The notes beneath the pieces were generated by a model. The model had not been told where the DNA came from. It was given only the letters and a program-made list of their open reading frames with translations, and did not search any database. From Prevotellaceae bacterium UBA1746 (GTDB lineage Bacteria > Bacteroidota > Bacteroidia > Bacteroidales > Bacteroidaceae): a stretch of 12,739 nt of DNA. Shown here piece after piece: positions 5,994 through 12,700 of the stretch (position 1 is the first letter of the stretch; the number at the start of each line of letters is the position of its first letter). The translations under genes and the position numbers were made by a program. Where the stretch lies: contig CAJPJR010000057.1 in NCBI GenBank assembly GCA_905369775.1, positions 1 through 12,739 on the forward strand. Reading direction: 5' to 3'.

Positions 5994-6154
5994 GTGGATT
6001 GGAGTTGATTGCAGGGATTAGGTATTTGACGACTGCCCGGTGCGACTCGGGGCTGCCGGTGCGTTGGGTGCGTAATGGTCGAGGGGAGCATGGGACCGGC
6101 TCGTAGACGTCAGCGAGACCGAACTAAAACGAGGCTGCCCGTGGGAAAGGGAGA

Positions 6155-6358
6155 TCACGCCCTGAAGAATGCTTTCCAATACGGATTTTCTTCGTCGAAG
6201 ATTCTTTTTTCTTCCGCGGAGAGCTTGTGCGGATAGTCAGAGAATAGATTGTAGATTTTCTTTCTGTCGAAGGAAAAGAGGTAGAGTCCTATAGTGTCGA
6301 CCGTATCGACCCACCAGATGCGGTCGGTGTCGTTTTCTTTGTAAAAATCGTATTGCAT
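6155..6358 (-). CDS. Small conserved protein of unknown function (67 aa)
   Basis: The ATG at 6358 opens a 67-residue protein beginning MQYDFYKEND. Its core is rich in aromatics: IWWVDTVDTIGLYLFSFDRK (14-33), then IYNLFSDYPHKL and a C-terminal DEENPYWKAFF. This matches a small family I recall from Firmicutes and Bacteroidota (possibly DUF7675) with the DTIG..LFSFD and ENPYW..FF pattern; its function is unknown. The frame is open further upstream, but that part overlaps the yhcH-like gene and is not family-like. It lies 53 bases after the yhcH-like gene in the same direction, so co-transcription is likely. Confidence 0.8.
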   Translation of the reverse strand: MQYDFYKENDTDRIWWVDTVDTIGLYLFSFDRKKIYNLFSDYPHKLSAEEKRIFDEENPYWKAFFRA

Positions 6359-6411
6359 GGTGAATAGGTTGTCTCGGGTGCTATGGCGACGGACGGAGCC
6401 ATCGGAAAACT

Positions 6412-6864
6412 TCAACGGTCGATGCGCACTTTGGCCACGAGTTTCCTCATCGTGCCTCGGCCGATGATGGGGGCGTGGGCGTCGTCGGGAAAACAAATGT
6501 AGCACTGACCCGGCTGAATTTCGAAGTAGGTCTGTGCGGGGCCGGGATAGAACGCACGATCGAGCTGCTCATCGTAGGGCACAAGGGGAGTTGTGAGCGA
6601 AGACAGGGGCGACCAACCGCAAATCTCGGTTCCCGAAAGCGGGAAATGCACGTCGATGTAGCGACTGTGGACTTCGAGCAGCTGTTCCTCGCGGGTTTTC
6701 ATCGTCGTTTCGTCGACGTTGATGAAGAGCTGTTCGCCGTCTATCACGATGCGGCCGGTCGGTGTCTGCGTGAGGTCGTGCTGTTCGAGATAGTCAGCGA
6801 GTCGGAGGAAGCCGGGATGTAGGGAGGCGTAAGCGCGAAGGCGAGAGATTTCGTCGAGAATCAT
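6412..6864 (-). CDS. YhcH/YjgK/YiaL family protein (cupin-like)
   Basis: A 150-residue protein of the YhcH/YjgK/YiaL (DUF386, EbgC-like) family: small beta-barrel proteins associated with sugar or sialic-acid use, with a likely metal site, whose reaction is not well defined. Landmarks are EVHSRYIDVHF (64-74), GTEICGW (78-84), the cupin-like PGQCYICFPDDAHAP (118-132) with H66, H73, D127 and H130 as plausible metal ligands, and RKLVAKVRID (140-149). The start is the ATG at 6864, which gives the usual family N-terminus MILDEIS. A very good promoter (TTG, 20 bases, TACTTTTG) lies 35 bases upstream, so a longer reading of the frame is wrong. No sialic-acid genes are visible nearby. Confidence 0.9.
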   Translation of the reverse strand: MILDEISRLRAYASLHPGFLRLADYLEQHDLTQTPTGRIVIDGEQLFINVDETTMKTREEQLLEVHSRYIDVHFPLSGTEICGWSPLSSLTTPLVPYDEQLDRAFYPGPAQTYFEIQPGQCYICFPDDAHAPIIGRGTMRKLVAKVRIDR

Positions 6865-6898
6865 GGGGCAGAAGTCTATCGGTGGGGAACTATGCATA

Positions 6899-6929
6899 CA
6901 AAAGTAGTGCGTTCTGCCATGTAGAGCAA
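6899..6929 (-). promoter_or_regulatory. Promoter of the yhcH-like unit
   Basis: On the minus strand TTG (6929-6927), 20 bases, TACTTTTG (6906-6899). This is a textbook Bacteroidota -33/-7 pair with ideal spacing. Transcription would begin about 6892, leaving a leader of under 30 bases. Confidence 0.75.
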
Positions 6930-6950
6930 GAGAAAACGCGGGATTTTCGC
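6930..6950. repeat. Copy of dispersed intergenic motif
   Basis: GAGAAAACGCGGGATTTTCGC resembles the motifs at 4204-4224 and 11179-11198. It abuts the -33 element of the yhcH-like promoter. Confidence 0.35.
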
Positions 6951-7140
6951 AAAGGGAAGCAAAAAGACGAGGATGCGGTGGGGCGAAGTGTCGTTCCGTG
7001 GGGCACGAGTGGGGTGGTTGGTTGTGGAGCGTGGATGAAGACGGGGCGCTCACCCGAGTCGGTGCCGAACGGGCGGCCGGCTGTGCTCGGTGTCGGTCAA
7101 GGAATGGGGGAGTGTGGCGCGCGAACGACAAGGAACGTAC
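6951..7140. other. G-rich intergenic stretch, no gene seen
   Basis: This lies between the mrp terminator and the yhcH-like promoter. The plus strand is strongly G-rich. Open frames here are continuations of antisense frames over mrp or yhcH and have no family features. I see no RNA or regulatory element. Confidence 0.4.
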
Positions 7141-7141
7141 G

Positions 7142-7185
7142 AAAAAACGCGCCCTTCGACCCGTAGCATGGTCGAGGGGGCGCGT
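7142..7185 (-). terminator. Terminator of the xseA-mrp operon
   Basis: ACGCGCCCTTCGACC (7147-7161) pairs with GGTCGAGGGGGCGCGT (7170-7185) with one bulged G and one G-T pair. On the minus strand it is followed by six T (7147-7142). It lies about 44 bases past the mrp stop codon. Confidence 0.85.
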
Positions 7186-7228
7186 GGTGTGCAGAAAAGC
7201 AGAGTGCGTGGTGCGCGCGGAGGGAGGA

Positions 7229-8350
7229 TCATTGCATGTCTTTGGCGCTTTTGATCGTGACCTCCACGATCTTCGTGGGATCGAGCTCACGATTGCGGCG
7301 TTCGGTGGCTTCGACCACTGCGCCGGCGAGGTGAACGAAGGCTTGTCCCGTGAGGGTCTCAGCACGGAGGGCTACGGGTTCGCCGCTATCGCCCCCGTCG
7401 CAGATGCTTTGCACAATGGGAATTTGTGCAAGTACGGGTACATTGAGCTCTTCGGCCAATCGGGTGGCGCCTTCGCGACCGAAAATGTAGTAACGGTTGT
7501 TGGGCAATTCGGCAGGTGTGAACCATGCCATGTTTTCCACGAGGCCCAGGATGGGCACATTGACTTTTTCGTTGCGGTACATGTCGATGCCCTTGCGTGC
7601 ATCGGCCAGTGCCACCTGTTGCGGGGTGCTGACAATGACGGCACCGGTGATGGCGAGCGTTTGCAGGAGGGTGAGGTGAATATCGCTCGTGCCGGGCGGC
7701 GTGTCGATGATGAGATAGTCGAGTTCTCCCCAATCGGCATCGGCAATGAGCTGCCGGAGCGTGTTGGAAGCCATGGAGCCGCGCCAGAGTGTGGCCGTTT
7801 GCGGATTGACGAAGAAACCGACGGAGAGGAGTTTCACCCCGTATTTGAGCGCGGGGATGAGGAGTTGGCGGCCTTCGACGATGTGTGCGTAAATTTGTTC
7901 GCTTTCCACGCTGAACATCTTGGGCATGGACGGACCGAAAACGTCGGCATCGAGGAGCCCCACTTCGTAGCCTTGGGCGGCCAAAGCCACGGCGAGGTTG
8001 GCGGAGACGGTGCTTTTGCCCACCCCGCCCTTGCCGGAGCTGACGGCAATGATGTTTTTGACGCCGGGCAGGAGCTTTTCGGGTTCGGGACGCTCGGCTT
8101 GTCGATAAACGGGGGTGATTTCGACTTGCACGTCGGGGCTGATCTCACGATGAATGGAAGCCTCGATCGATTTGAAGAGGCTTTTCATGAAGGGGTCGGG
8201 GTTCTTGTCGAAGACGATGGAGAAACTCACTTTCATGCCGTCGATGTGCGGCTGATCGTCGAGCATATCGGCTTCGATGATCGTCTTTCCGTTGCCGGGA
8301 TAGCGAATACCGGCCAAGACGTCGGTGATGAGTTTGGGATAGAGGGTCAT
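7229..8350 (-). CDS. mrp: Mrp/ApbC-type P-loop ATPase, iron-sulfur carrier family
   Basis: A 373-residue cytoplasmic protein. The N-terminal ~85 residues form a MIP18/DUF59-like domain, followed by a Mrp/Nbp35/ApbC P-loop ATPase. Visible motifs are the deviant Walker A SGKGGVGKST (105-114), LLDADVFGPS (132-141), TLWRGSMAS (187-195), IDTPPGTSDIHLT (215-227) and VENMAWFTP (271-279). Characterised members bind and transfer [4Fe-4S] clusters using a CxxC after VENM. Here that segment reads PAELPNNRYYIFG and the whole protein has a single cysteine (C317 in QSICDGG), so a classical bridging cluster site is absent. As far as I recall this is common in Bacteroidota homologues. It is the last gene of the xseA operon, 24 bases after the Dabb gene. 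Confidence 0.93.
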   Translation of the reverse strand: MTLYPKLITDVLAGIRYPGNGKTIIEADMLDDQPHIDGMKVSFSIVFDKNPDPFMKSLFKSIEASIHREISPDVQVEITPVYRQAERPEPEKLLPGVKNIIAVSSGKGGVGKSTVSANLAVALAAQGYEVGLLDADVFGPSMPKMFSVESEQIYAHIVEGRQLLIPALKYGVKLLSVGFFVNPQTATLWRGSMASNTLRQLIADADWGELDYLIIDTPPGTSDIHLTLLQTLAITGAVIVSTPQQVALADARKGIDMYRNEKVNVPILGLVENMAWFTPAELPNNRYYIFGREGATRLAEELNVPVLAQIPIVQSICDGGDSGEPVALRAETLTGQAFVHLAGAVVEATERRNRELDPTKIVEVTIKSAKDMQ

Positions 8351-8374
8351 GTGAAAAGGACAAGAGGGGGAGGT

Positions 8375-8677
8375 TCAGCATTCGAAGTCGACAGCGACGC
8401 GACTTTCGGCCACGCGCTTCGCATATTCCACCACTTTGAGGTGTTCGGGGTGGTTGGCGTAGCGCGACAAGGCGTCGAGATCGTCGACCGTTACCGTGAG
8501 AACGCCATCATACGAGGAAGCGGAGCGGAGCACATCGACGCCGTATTCGAGAGAGTGGAGTTCAGGCACCACCCCCACGAGGGCTTCGAGGTGTTGTTTC
8601 ATCCAAGCGGAGTGTTCGAGGGCTGTTTTTCCTTCGGCGCCGTCTTTGAAGCGCCACATGACGATATGTTTGAGCAT
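8375..8677 (-). CDS. Dabb (stress-responsive alpha/beta-barrel) domain protein
   Basis: A 100-residue single-domain protein beginning MLKHIVMWRFKD, the typical first strand of the Dabb family (dimeric ferredoxin-like barrels). A helical stretch with HSAWMKQHLEAL (22-33) follows, then GVLTVTVDDLDALSRY (58-73) and NHPEHLKVVEYAKRV (75-89). Family members include stress-induced proteins and a few enzymes, and most bacterial ones have no assigned reaction. There is no signal peptide. It lies between trmB (30 bases upstream) and mrp (24 bases downstream), consistent with one operon, but its neighbours do not indicate its role. Confidence 0.88.
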   Translation of the reverse strand: MLKHIVMWRFKDGAEGKTALEHSAWMKQHLEALVGVVPELHSLEYGVDVLRSASSYDGVLTVTVDDLDALSRYANHPEHLKVVEYAKRVAESRVAVDFEC

Positions 8678-8707
8678 GAGATTGCGAGATATGGGGATGA
8701 ATGAAAA

Positions 8708-9484
8708 TTATTTTGTCTTGTTGAGTTCCGAACGTTTGTGGCGATTGTAGGAGCGATAGTCGTCCATCTCGATTTCGACGTCGGGTTCCACGAGCGTTCC
8801 GACTTGCGGGAGGCGGAACTTGAGGTATTTGATGGTGAGGCCTCGGTCGATCCACTGCTGTTCGTAGTAGGTTCTGATGCCGAGAATGTTTGCCACCTCC
8901 TTGTTCTCGTTGGCTGCCAGGGTGTGATAGAGATCGTCGGTGCGGAATTCGACGGGGAGCCCGTTGGCTTTCACCAGCAAATCGGTGTAGGTGAAGAGAA
9001 AATTGGAGTCCGTTTTGAGGTGGATGAGTCCATTGTCGGCCAAAAGGCGGCGATAGCGTTCGAGAAAATGGGTGGAAGTGAGTCGTTTGGTCACCTTCTT
9101 CATTTGCGGATCGGAGAACGTGAGCCAAATTTCAGCGATTTCGCCGGGTGCAAAGAACTTGTCGATGAATTCGATGTGCGTACGGAGAAATCCCACGTTG
9201 TGCATGCCCTTGTTGTGGGCTGTTGTTGCCCCGCTCCACATGCGTGCGCCTTTGATATCCACCCCAATAAAATTTTTGTCGGGGAAGAGTTCGCCGAGTC
9301 CCACGCAGTATTCGCCTCGTCCGCAGCCGAGTTCGAGCACGATGGGGTGCTCGTTTTTGAAGAAGTCGCTGTGCCATTTCCCGCGCAGAGGGTGGGGGGG
9401 AGTGTCCGGTGTCTGGAAAGGTGCCTCGACAACGTGGGTATAGGTGGCCATTTCGGCAAACTTGGAGAGCTTGTTCTTACTCAT
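8708..9484 (-). CDS. trmB: tRNA (guanine-N7-)-methyltransferase TrmB
   Basis: TrmB makes m7G46 in the variable loop of tRNA using S-adenosylmethionine. The 258-residue Rossmann-fold protein has motif I ELGCGRGEY (51-59), GVDIKGARMW (74-83), WLTFSDPQMKK (120-130) and LKTDSNFLF (156-164). In E. coli the third region reads FPDPWPKK; the SDPQMKK form here lacks the W-P pair, and I recall this variant from Bacteroidota. The C-terminal extension (YLKFRLPQVGTL and an acidic segment with the RSYNRHKRSE tail) is also usual there. Its ATG overlaps the xseB stop by 8 bases (ATGAGTAA), suggesting translational coupling. Confidence 0.94.
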   Translation of the reverse strand: MSKNKLSKFAEMATYTHVVEAPFQTPDTPPHPLRGKWHSDFFKNEHPIVLELGCGRGEYCVGLGELFPDKNFIGVDIKGARMWSGATTAHNKGMHNVGFLRTHIEFIDKFFAPGEIAEIWLTFSDPQMKKVTKRLTSTHFLERYRRLLADNGLIHLKTDSNFLFTYTDLLVKANGLPVEFRTDDLYHTLAANENKEVANILGIRTYYEQQWIDRGLTIKYLKFRLPQVGTLVEPDVEIEMDDYRSYNRHKRSELNKTK

Positions 9485-9674
9485 GGTCTAATAGTTTCTT
9501 TACGTCGTCGGTAACTTTCTTGAGTTGAGATTGACAGAGGGCGAGAAGTTCTTGTGCGCGCTTGATTTTCGGCGTGAGTTGGTCGATGTCCATTTCGCCA
9601 CGCTCGATTTCGGTGACGATTTGTTCTACTTCCCTGACGGCTTCTTCGTAGGAGGGATGGGTGCTGCGGGGCAT
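9477..9674 (-). CDS. xseB: Exodeoxyribonuclease VII small subunit
   Basis: A 65-residue helical protein that forms the small subunit of exonuclease VII with XseA; the complex degrades single-stranded DNA from both ends. The XseB pattern is clear: SYEEAVREVEQIVTEIERGE (8-27), DIDQLTPKIKRAQELLALCQ (29-48), then a lysine-rich C-terminal helix. I chose the ATG at 9674 (MPRSTHPSYEEA). A longer reading to 9743 would overlap the end of xseA and adds residues unlike the family. It starts 31 bases after the xseA stop and overlaps trmB by 8 bases. Confidence 0.92.
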   Translation of the reverse strand: MPRSTHPSYEEAVREVEQIVTEIERGEMDIDQLTPKIKRAQELLALCQSQLKKVTDDVKKLLDHE

Positions 9675-9705
9675 ATCGGTGGGATTTATGGGGCGGGATG
9701 ACACA

Positions 9706-11028
9706 TTATTGTGGGGTAACGACGCGACTGCGCACGATTCCATTGGCCAAGTGGGTTTCTATGAGCGTGTCGGCGGGAATTTGCTCTTCGCTGCGCACGG
9801 TTTTTCCGTCGAGGGTGTAGGTTATGGAGTAGCCCATGCGGAGAATTCGTTTGGGGTCGGCGGCCTGTATGCTTTTCTCGGCGACTTGCAGACGATGTGT
9901 GGCGCGTTCGAGCATGCGCTCCGCGGCCGGTGCGAGGCGTTGTGCAATTTGTGCTGTACGATGTGCGCAGTTTGCAAGCTGTTGAATGGCGGCAGTCTGC
10001 AACCGGTTGGCTTGTCGAAACACGCGGTGCCGTTGTGCGGCCACAAACTCGGTGGCGCTGACTGAGTAGCGGTGGGCAAGTAGTTCGAATGTACGCTGTT
10101 TCGCTTGCAATGTGCGGAGTGCGCCGTTGTGCAACGCTGCTTCGAATTGTAGGAGGCGGTGATCCTCTGTTTGCATGCGCTCGATGAGAAAGGCGGCCAC
10201 GGCCGTCGGTGTTTTGCAGCGGGTGCCGGCCACCAGATCGACGACGGTTTCGTCGCGTTCGTGCCCGATGCCGGTAATCACGGGGAGGGGAAACTGCGCA
10301 ACATTGCTCGCGAGCTCATAATCTTCGAAGCCATCGAGATCTGTCGTGGCACCTCCGCCGCGAATGATGACGACGGCGTCCCATTGGTCGAGTTGCTCTG
10401 CGATGGAATCCAAGGCCGCGATGACACTTTGCGGGACGTTGGCACCTTGCATTTGGGCGGGAAAGAGTTGCAGAACGAAGGCGTAGGGAGATTGCTCGAT
10501 CTGATTGCAGAAATCACCGTAGCCTGCGGCATTTTCCGAGCTGATCACGGCGATGCGCTTCGCAAGACGGGGCAGGGGAATCTCCTTGTTGAGCGTAAAA
10601 ATTCCGTCTTCCATGAGCTGGTTGACGATCTCTTGCCGTCTTCGAGCGAGTTCGCCGAGTGTAAATTCGCTGTTCAGGTCAATGATGTTGAGCGAATAAC
10701 CATAGACTTCGTGGAAACTGACGTTCACACGGGCCATGATTTTGAGCCCCTTGTGGAGGTGTTGGTGCGTTTCGCGCTCAAATCGGATTTTAAGTCGCTG
10801 CCACGTGCTGTTCCAGACGTTGGCGTGTGCTTTTGCGCGGAACTCTCCGGAGCGGCGCTCGTCTTTTTCGACGAGCTCCAGGTAGCAGTGTCCGTTAGGC
10901 GGCTCACGCATCTCAGCAATTTCGGCCACGACCCAGAAACTGTCCATGAGTGTGAGTTCCAACGTCTGGCGAACGATGGAATTGAGCTCATAGAGCGAGA
11001 GTGCGGGGGAGGATTCGAGGTCTTGCAC
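9706..11028 (-). CDS. xseA: Exodeoxyribonuclease VII large subunit
   Basis: This is the catalytic subunit of exonuclease VII, acting on single-stranded DNA in repair and recombination. In the 440-residue reading chosen here, an OB-fold domain (LSLYELNSIVRQTLE onward, with NGHCYLELVEKD) leads into the catalytic domain containing AVISSENAAGYGDF, VVIIRGGGATTDLDGFEDYE and ITGIGHERDETVVDLVAGT. A long, Gln/Ala-rich helical region follows, then a C-terminal strand region (ILRMGYSITYTLDGK). The frame has an ATG at 11085, but that codon lies inside the -33 element of the promoter. Transcription should begin near 11048, and the first good start after it is the GTG at 11028 (VQDLESSPALSLYEL). The start is therefore inferred. 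It leads the xseA-xseB-trmB-Dabb-mrp operon. Confidence 0.9.
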   Translation of the reverse strand: MQDLESSPALSLYELNSIVRQTLELTLMDSFWVVAEIAEMREPPNGHCYLELVEKDERRSGEFRAKAHANVWNSTWQRLKIRFERETHQHLHKGLKIMARVNVSFHEVYGYSLNIIDLNSEFTLGELARRRQEIVNQLMEDGIFTLNKEIPLPRLAKRIAVISSENAAGYGDFCNQIEQSPYAFVLQLFPAQMQGANVPQSVIAALDSIAEQLDQWDAVVIIRGGGATTDLDGFEDYELASNVAQFPLPVITGIGHERDETVVDLVAGTRCKTPTAVAAFLIERMQTEDHRLLQFEAALHNGALRTLQAKQRTFELLAHRYSVSATEFVAAQRHRVFRQANRLQTAAIQQLANCAHRTAQIAQRLAPAAERMLERATHRLQVAEKSIQAADPKRILRMGYSITYTLDGKTVRSEEQIPADTLIETHLANGIVRSRVVTPQ

Positions 11029-11054
11029 TGAACGGGAATTGAAACGTTGGGATG

Positions 11055-11085
11055 CAAATATAACGATTTCTACGCAATTTCCCAA
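11055..11085 (-). promoter_or_regulatory. Promoter of the xseA operon
   Basis: On the minus strand TTG (11085-11083), 20 bases, TATATTTG (11062-11055), a full match to the Bacteroidota pattern. The TTG lies inside the left arm of the inverted repeat at 11077-11139. It places the transcription start near 11048 and argues against translation from the ATG at 11085. Confidence 0.75.
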
Positions 11086-11139
11086 CGAACGGGGTCATTT
11101 AGCCGATAGATTCGGACAGACGCGCGTTCGTTGGGAAAT
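11077..11139. repeat. Perfect 15-bp inverted repeat upstream of xseA
   Basis: ATTTCCCAACGAACG (11077-11091) and CGTTCGTTGGGAAAT (11125-11139) are exact reverse complements around 33 bases. The spacer holds a smaller hairpin (CCGA 11103-11106 with TCGG 11112-11115). Each arm carries the TTG of an outward-facing promoter. It could be an operator, a promoter duplication, or a tiny mobile element relic; no T run follows, so a terminator is unlikely. Confidence 0.75.
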
Positions 11140-11160
11140 GAGACGCAAAGATTATGTTTG
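11131..11160 (+). promoter_or_regulatory. Divergent promoter pointing antisense into the PstS-like gene
   Basis: TTG (11131-11133), 19 bases, TATGTTTG (11153-11160) fits the same consensus as the xseA promoter, on the opposite strand. No plus-strand gene follows; the transcript would start near 11167 and run antisense to the 3' end of the PstS-like gene. Confidence 0.5.
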
Positions 11161-11178
11161 GTAGTTGTCACTCAATGC

Positions 11179-11198
11179 GGAAAAACCGGGGACTTTGC
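11179..11198. repeat. Third copy of dispersed intergenic motif
   Basis: GGAAAAACCGGGGACTTTGC differs slightly from GGAAAAAACGCGGGACTTTGC at 4204-4224. It lies just past the stop codon of the PstS-like gene. Confidence 0.35.
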
Positions 11199-11202
11199 TG
11201 AG

Positions 11203-12147
11203 TTATTGCACGCTGACTTCGCGTACTTGCACTTGATTGCGGGGCAAAAGTTGCGAGGAGTTGCAGATTACACGTTGCCCTACGTTGTCTTTGAGGAAAA
11301 AGTAGAACGATTTGAGTGCACTGCGGGTTCTGGGATCCGTAGTGATGGCCCAAACGGAGCGAACCAGCGGGTATTCGCCCGTGGCAATGTAGTATTGATA
11401 GGGGCGCTGCCAGTCATTGGCCTTTTTCCCCACTTTCCCGACGAGCATCACGTGGACATCAAGGTCTTGGAAGCTCTTGATGACAGTGGTGTCTCCCTTC
11501 TCTTGGCGCAACCAGTCGGTGGAAACGACACCAATAACATTGGGATTCTCCTTCACCGCTTGGATGACTTTCAAGTTGCTCCCTTGCGCGAAGATGTTTC
11601 CCTTGAGTTCTTTGCCGCCGTTGAGACTGTCTTTCATGTAGCGCACGGTACTCGAACCGGAAGCATCGAACACGAGCGAGAGTTTGCCGCTGCGGTGGGT
11701 GACTTCCAGCTGTTTCCAGTCTGTGATCCGCCCTTGCACGATGGCGCGCAGCTCGTCGAGGTTGATTACCGTGTCGGTATTGGCTTTGTTGACGATGAGT
11801 GCGAAGGCATCGTAGGCGATTTTGCTTTGCGTGACGGAGAGGTTGTGCGAGCCGACGAATTCTTTCTGTTTATCGTTGAGGGGATGCGTGGTGATGGCCA
11901 TGCGCACCGAGTCTTTCAACAGCAGCTTCACCGCCGAGTCTTCGCTACAATAGACCGGCAGCAGGGTGGCTTCCGGCTTGCGGAGGGCATAAAGGTCGGA
12001 GAGTTCGGTCAATATGGGCTGGAAACTTTCATCCGCCGCAAAATGTACGTCGTCTTCGTGAAGATCTTCGTAGGCCGCCTTAGGATTGGTGCCGCATGCC
12101 GTGGCAAGGAGGGCGGTCAATAGGAGTAGAAAGGTGAATTTGCGCAT
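11203..12147 (-). CDS. PstS-like substrate-binding lipoprotein
   Basis: A 314-residue protein of the phosphate-binding (PstS-like, type II periplasmic binding) fold. It begins MRKFTFLLLLTALLATAC, a lipoprotein signal peptide with lipobox LATAC and lipidated C18, so it should be membrane-anchored on the periplasmic side. Substrate-site-like motifs include MAITTHPLND (83-92), YDAFALIVNK (112-121) and DASGSSTVRY (161-170), the last matching the Ser/Thr-rich phosphate loop of PstS. The frame reaches an ATG at 12186, but the signal peptide fixes the start at 12147. No pstC/A/B genes are present in the window. The gene follows a TonB_C gene, as in the exbB-exbD-tonB-pstS-like clusters I recall from Bacteroidales, so it may serve TonB-linked envelope functions and not a Pst importer. 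The ligand is not proven. Confidence 0.87.
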   Translation of the reverse strand: MRKFTFLLLLTALLATACGTNPKAAYEDLHEDDVHFAADESFQPILTELSDLYALRKPEATLLPVYCSEDSAVKLLLKDSVRMAITTHPLNDKQKEFVGSHNLSVTQSKIAYDAFALIVNKANTDTVINLDELRAIVQGRITDWKQLEVTHRSGKLSLVFDASGSSTVRYMKDSLNGGKELKGNIFAQGSNLKVIQAVKENPNVIGVVSTDWLRQEKGDTTVIKSFQDLDVHVMLVGKVGKKANDWQRPYQYYIATGEYPLVRSVWAITTDPRTRSALKSFYFFLKDNVGQRVICNSSQLLPRNQVQVREVSVQ

Positions 12148-12250
12148 GAGATAGGGTTTTATTGAAGAGTAGCTCGGCAGTGACAATCCGTCAGTCGGCC
12201 ATTTGCGAGAGGGTGGGGGACCGACGGCTGAAAATGTCGACGGGAGTGGC

Positions 12251-12700
12251 TTACTCTTTGGTTGTTTTTTCGGGAATCATGAAACGAATGGGGATAGTGT
12301 ACCAAACACGTACAGCCTTACCTCCTACCTTACCGGGAATGAAGCGGGGGAGAGATTTCACCACGCGCTTGGCTTCAGCGTCGCAATGCGGTTCGAGGGA
12401 TTTGATGATTTGTACTTGGCCAACGCGGCCGTTTTCAAGAACGACAAAACGGAGCTGGACGACGCCCTGCACGCTGTCTCTTATCGCCTGTTCGGGATAC
12501 TTGAGGTGCTGCGCCACGTAAGCCAACAAGGCAGACTCACCTCCGGGGAAAAGCGGCATCTGCTCGGGGATGGTGCACACTTCCCGGCTTCTTTCTTCCT
12601 CTTTGACGGGAAGCCGGTCGTGGTTTCTTTTGGTGTTTTGCGCACTCAGTGTCGCTGTCATGGACGAGAGCATTGCCACAATGAGGAGATGTTTCAGCAT
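12251..12700 (-). CDS. Signal-peptide protein with TonB C-terminal domain
   Basis: A 149-residue protein. Residues 1-20 are a cleavable Sec signal peptide (MLKHLLIVAM..ATLSA, cut before QN). A short polar linker follows, then a TonB_C domain from about 50 to 142: PLFPGGESALLAYVAQHLKYP, GVVQLRFVVLENGRVG, then SLPRFIPGKVGGKAVRVWYTIPIRF. TonB proteins bring ExbB/ExbD energy to outer-membrane receptors. This one has neither the N-terminal membrane anchor nor a proline-rich spanning region, so it would be periplasmic and cannot act as a standard TonB alone. The frame is open to the window edge (13 more codons), but those residues are not hydrophobic. The PstS-like gene starts 103 bases later with no promoter seen between. 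Confidence 0.88.
   Translation of the reverse strand: MLKHLLIVAMLSSMTATLSAQNTKRNHDRLPVKEEERSREVCTIPEQMPLFPGGESALLAYVAQHLKYPEQAIRDSVQGVVQLRFVVLENGRVGQVQIIKSLEPHCDAEAKRVVKSLPRFIPGKVGGKAVRVWYTIPIRFMIPEKTTKE

Noticed and set aside
6865..7365. A long N-terminal extension of the yhcH-like frame
   Set aside because: It crosses the strong promoter at 6899-6929 and the mrp terminator, and is Arg/Pro/Ser-rich with no family match.
6998..8704. A 568-codon plus-strand open frame opposite mrp and the Dabb gene
   Set aside because: The minus strand encodes two clear families here. The plus-strand frame is a by-product of GC-rich codon use and crosses the mrp terminator.
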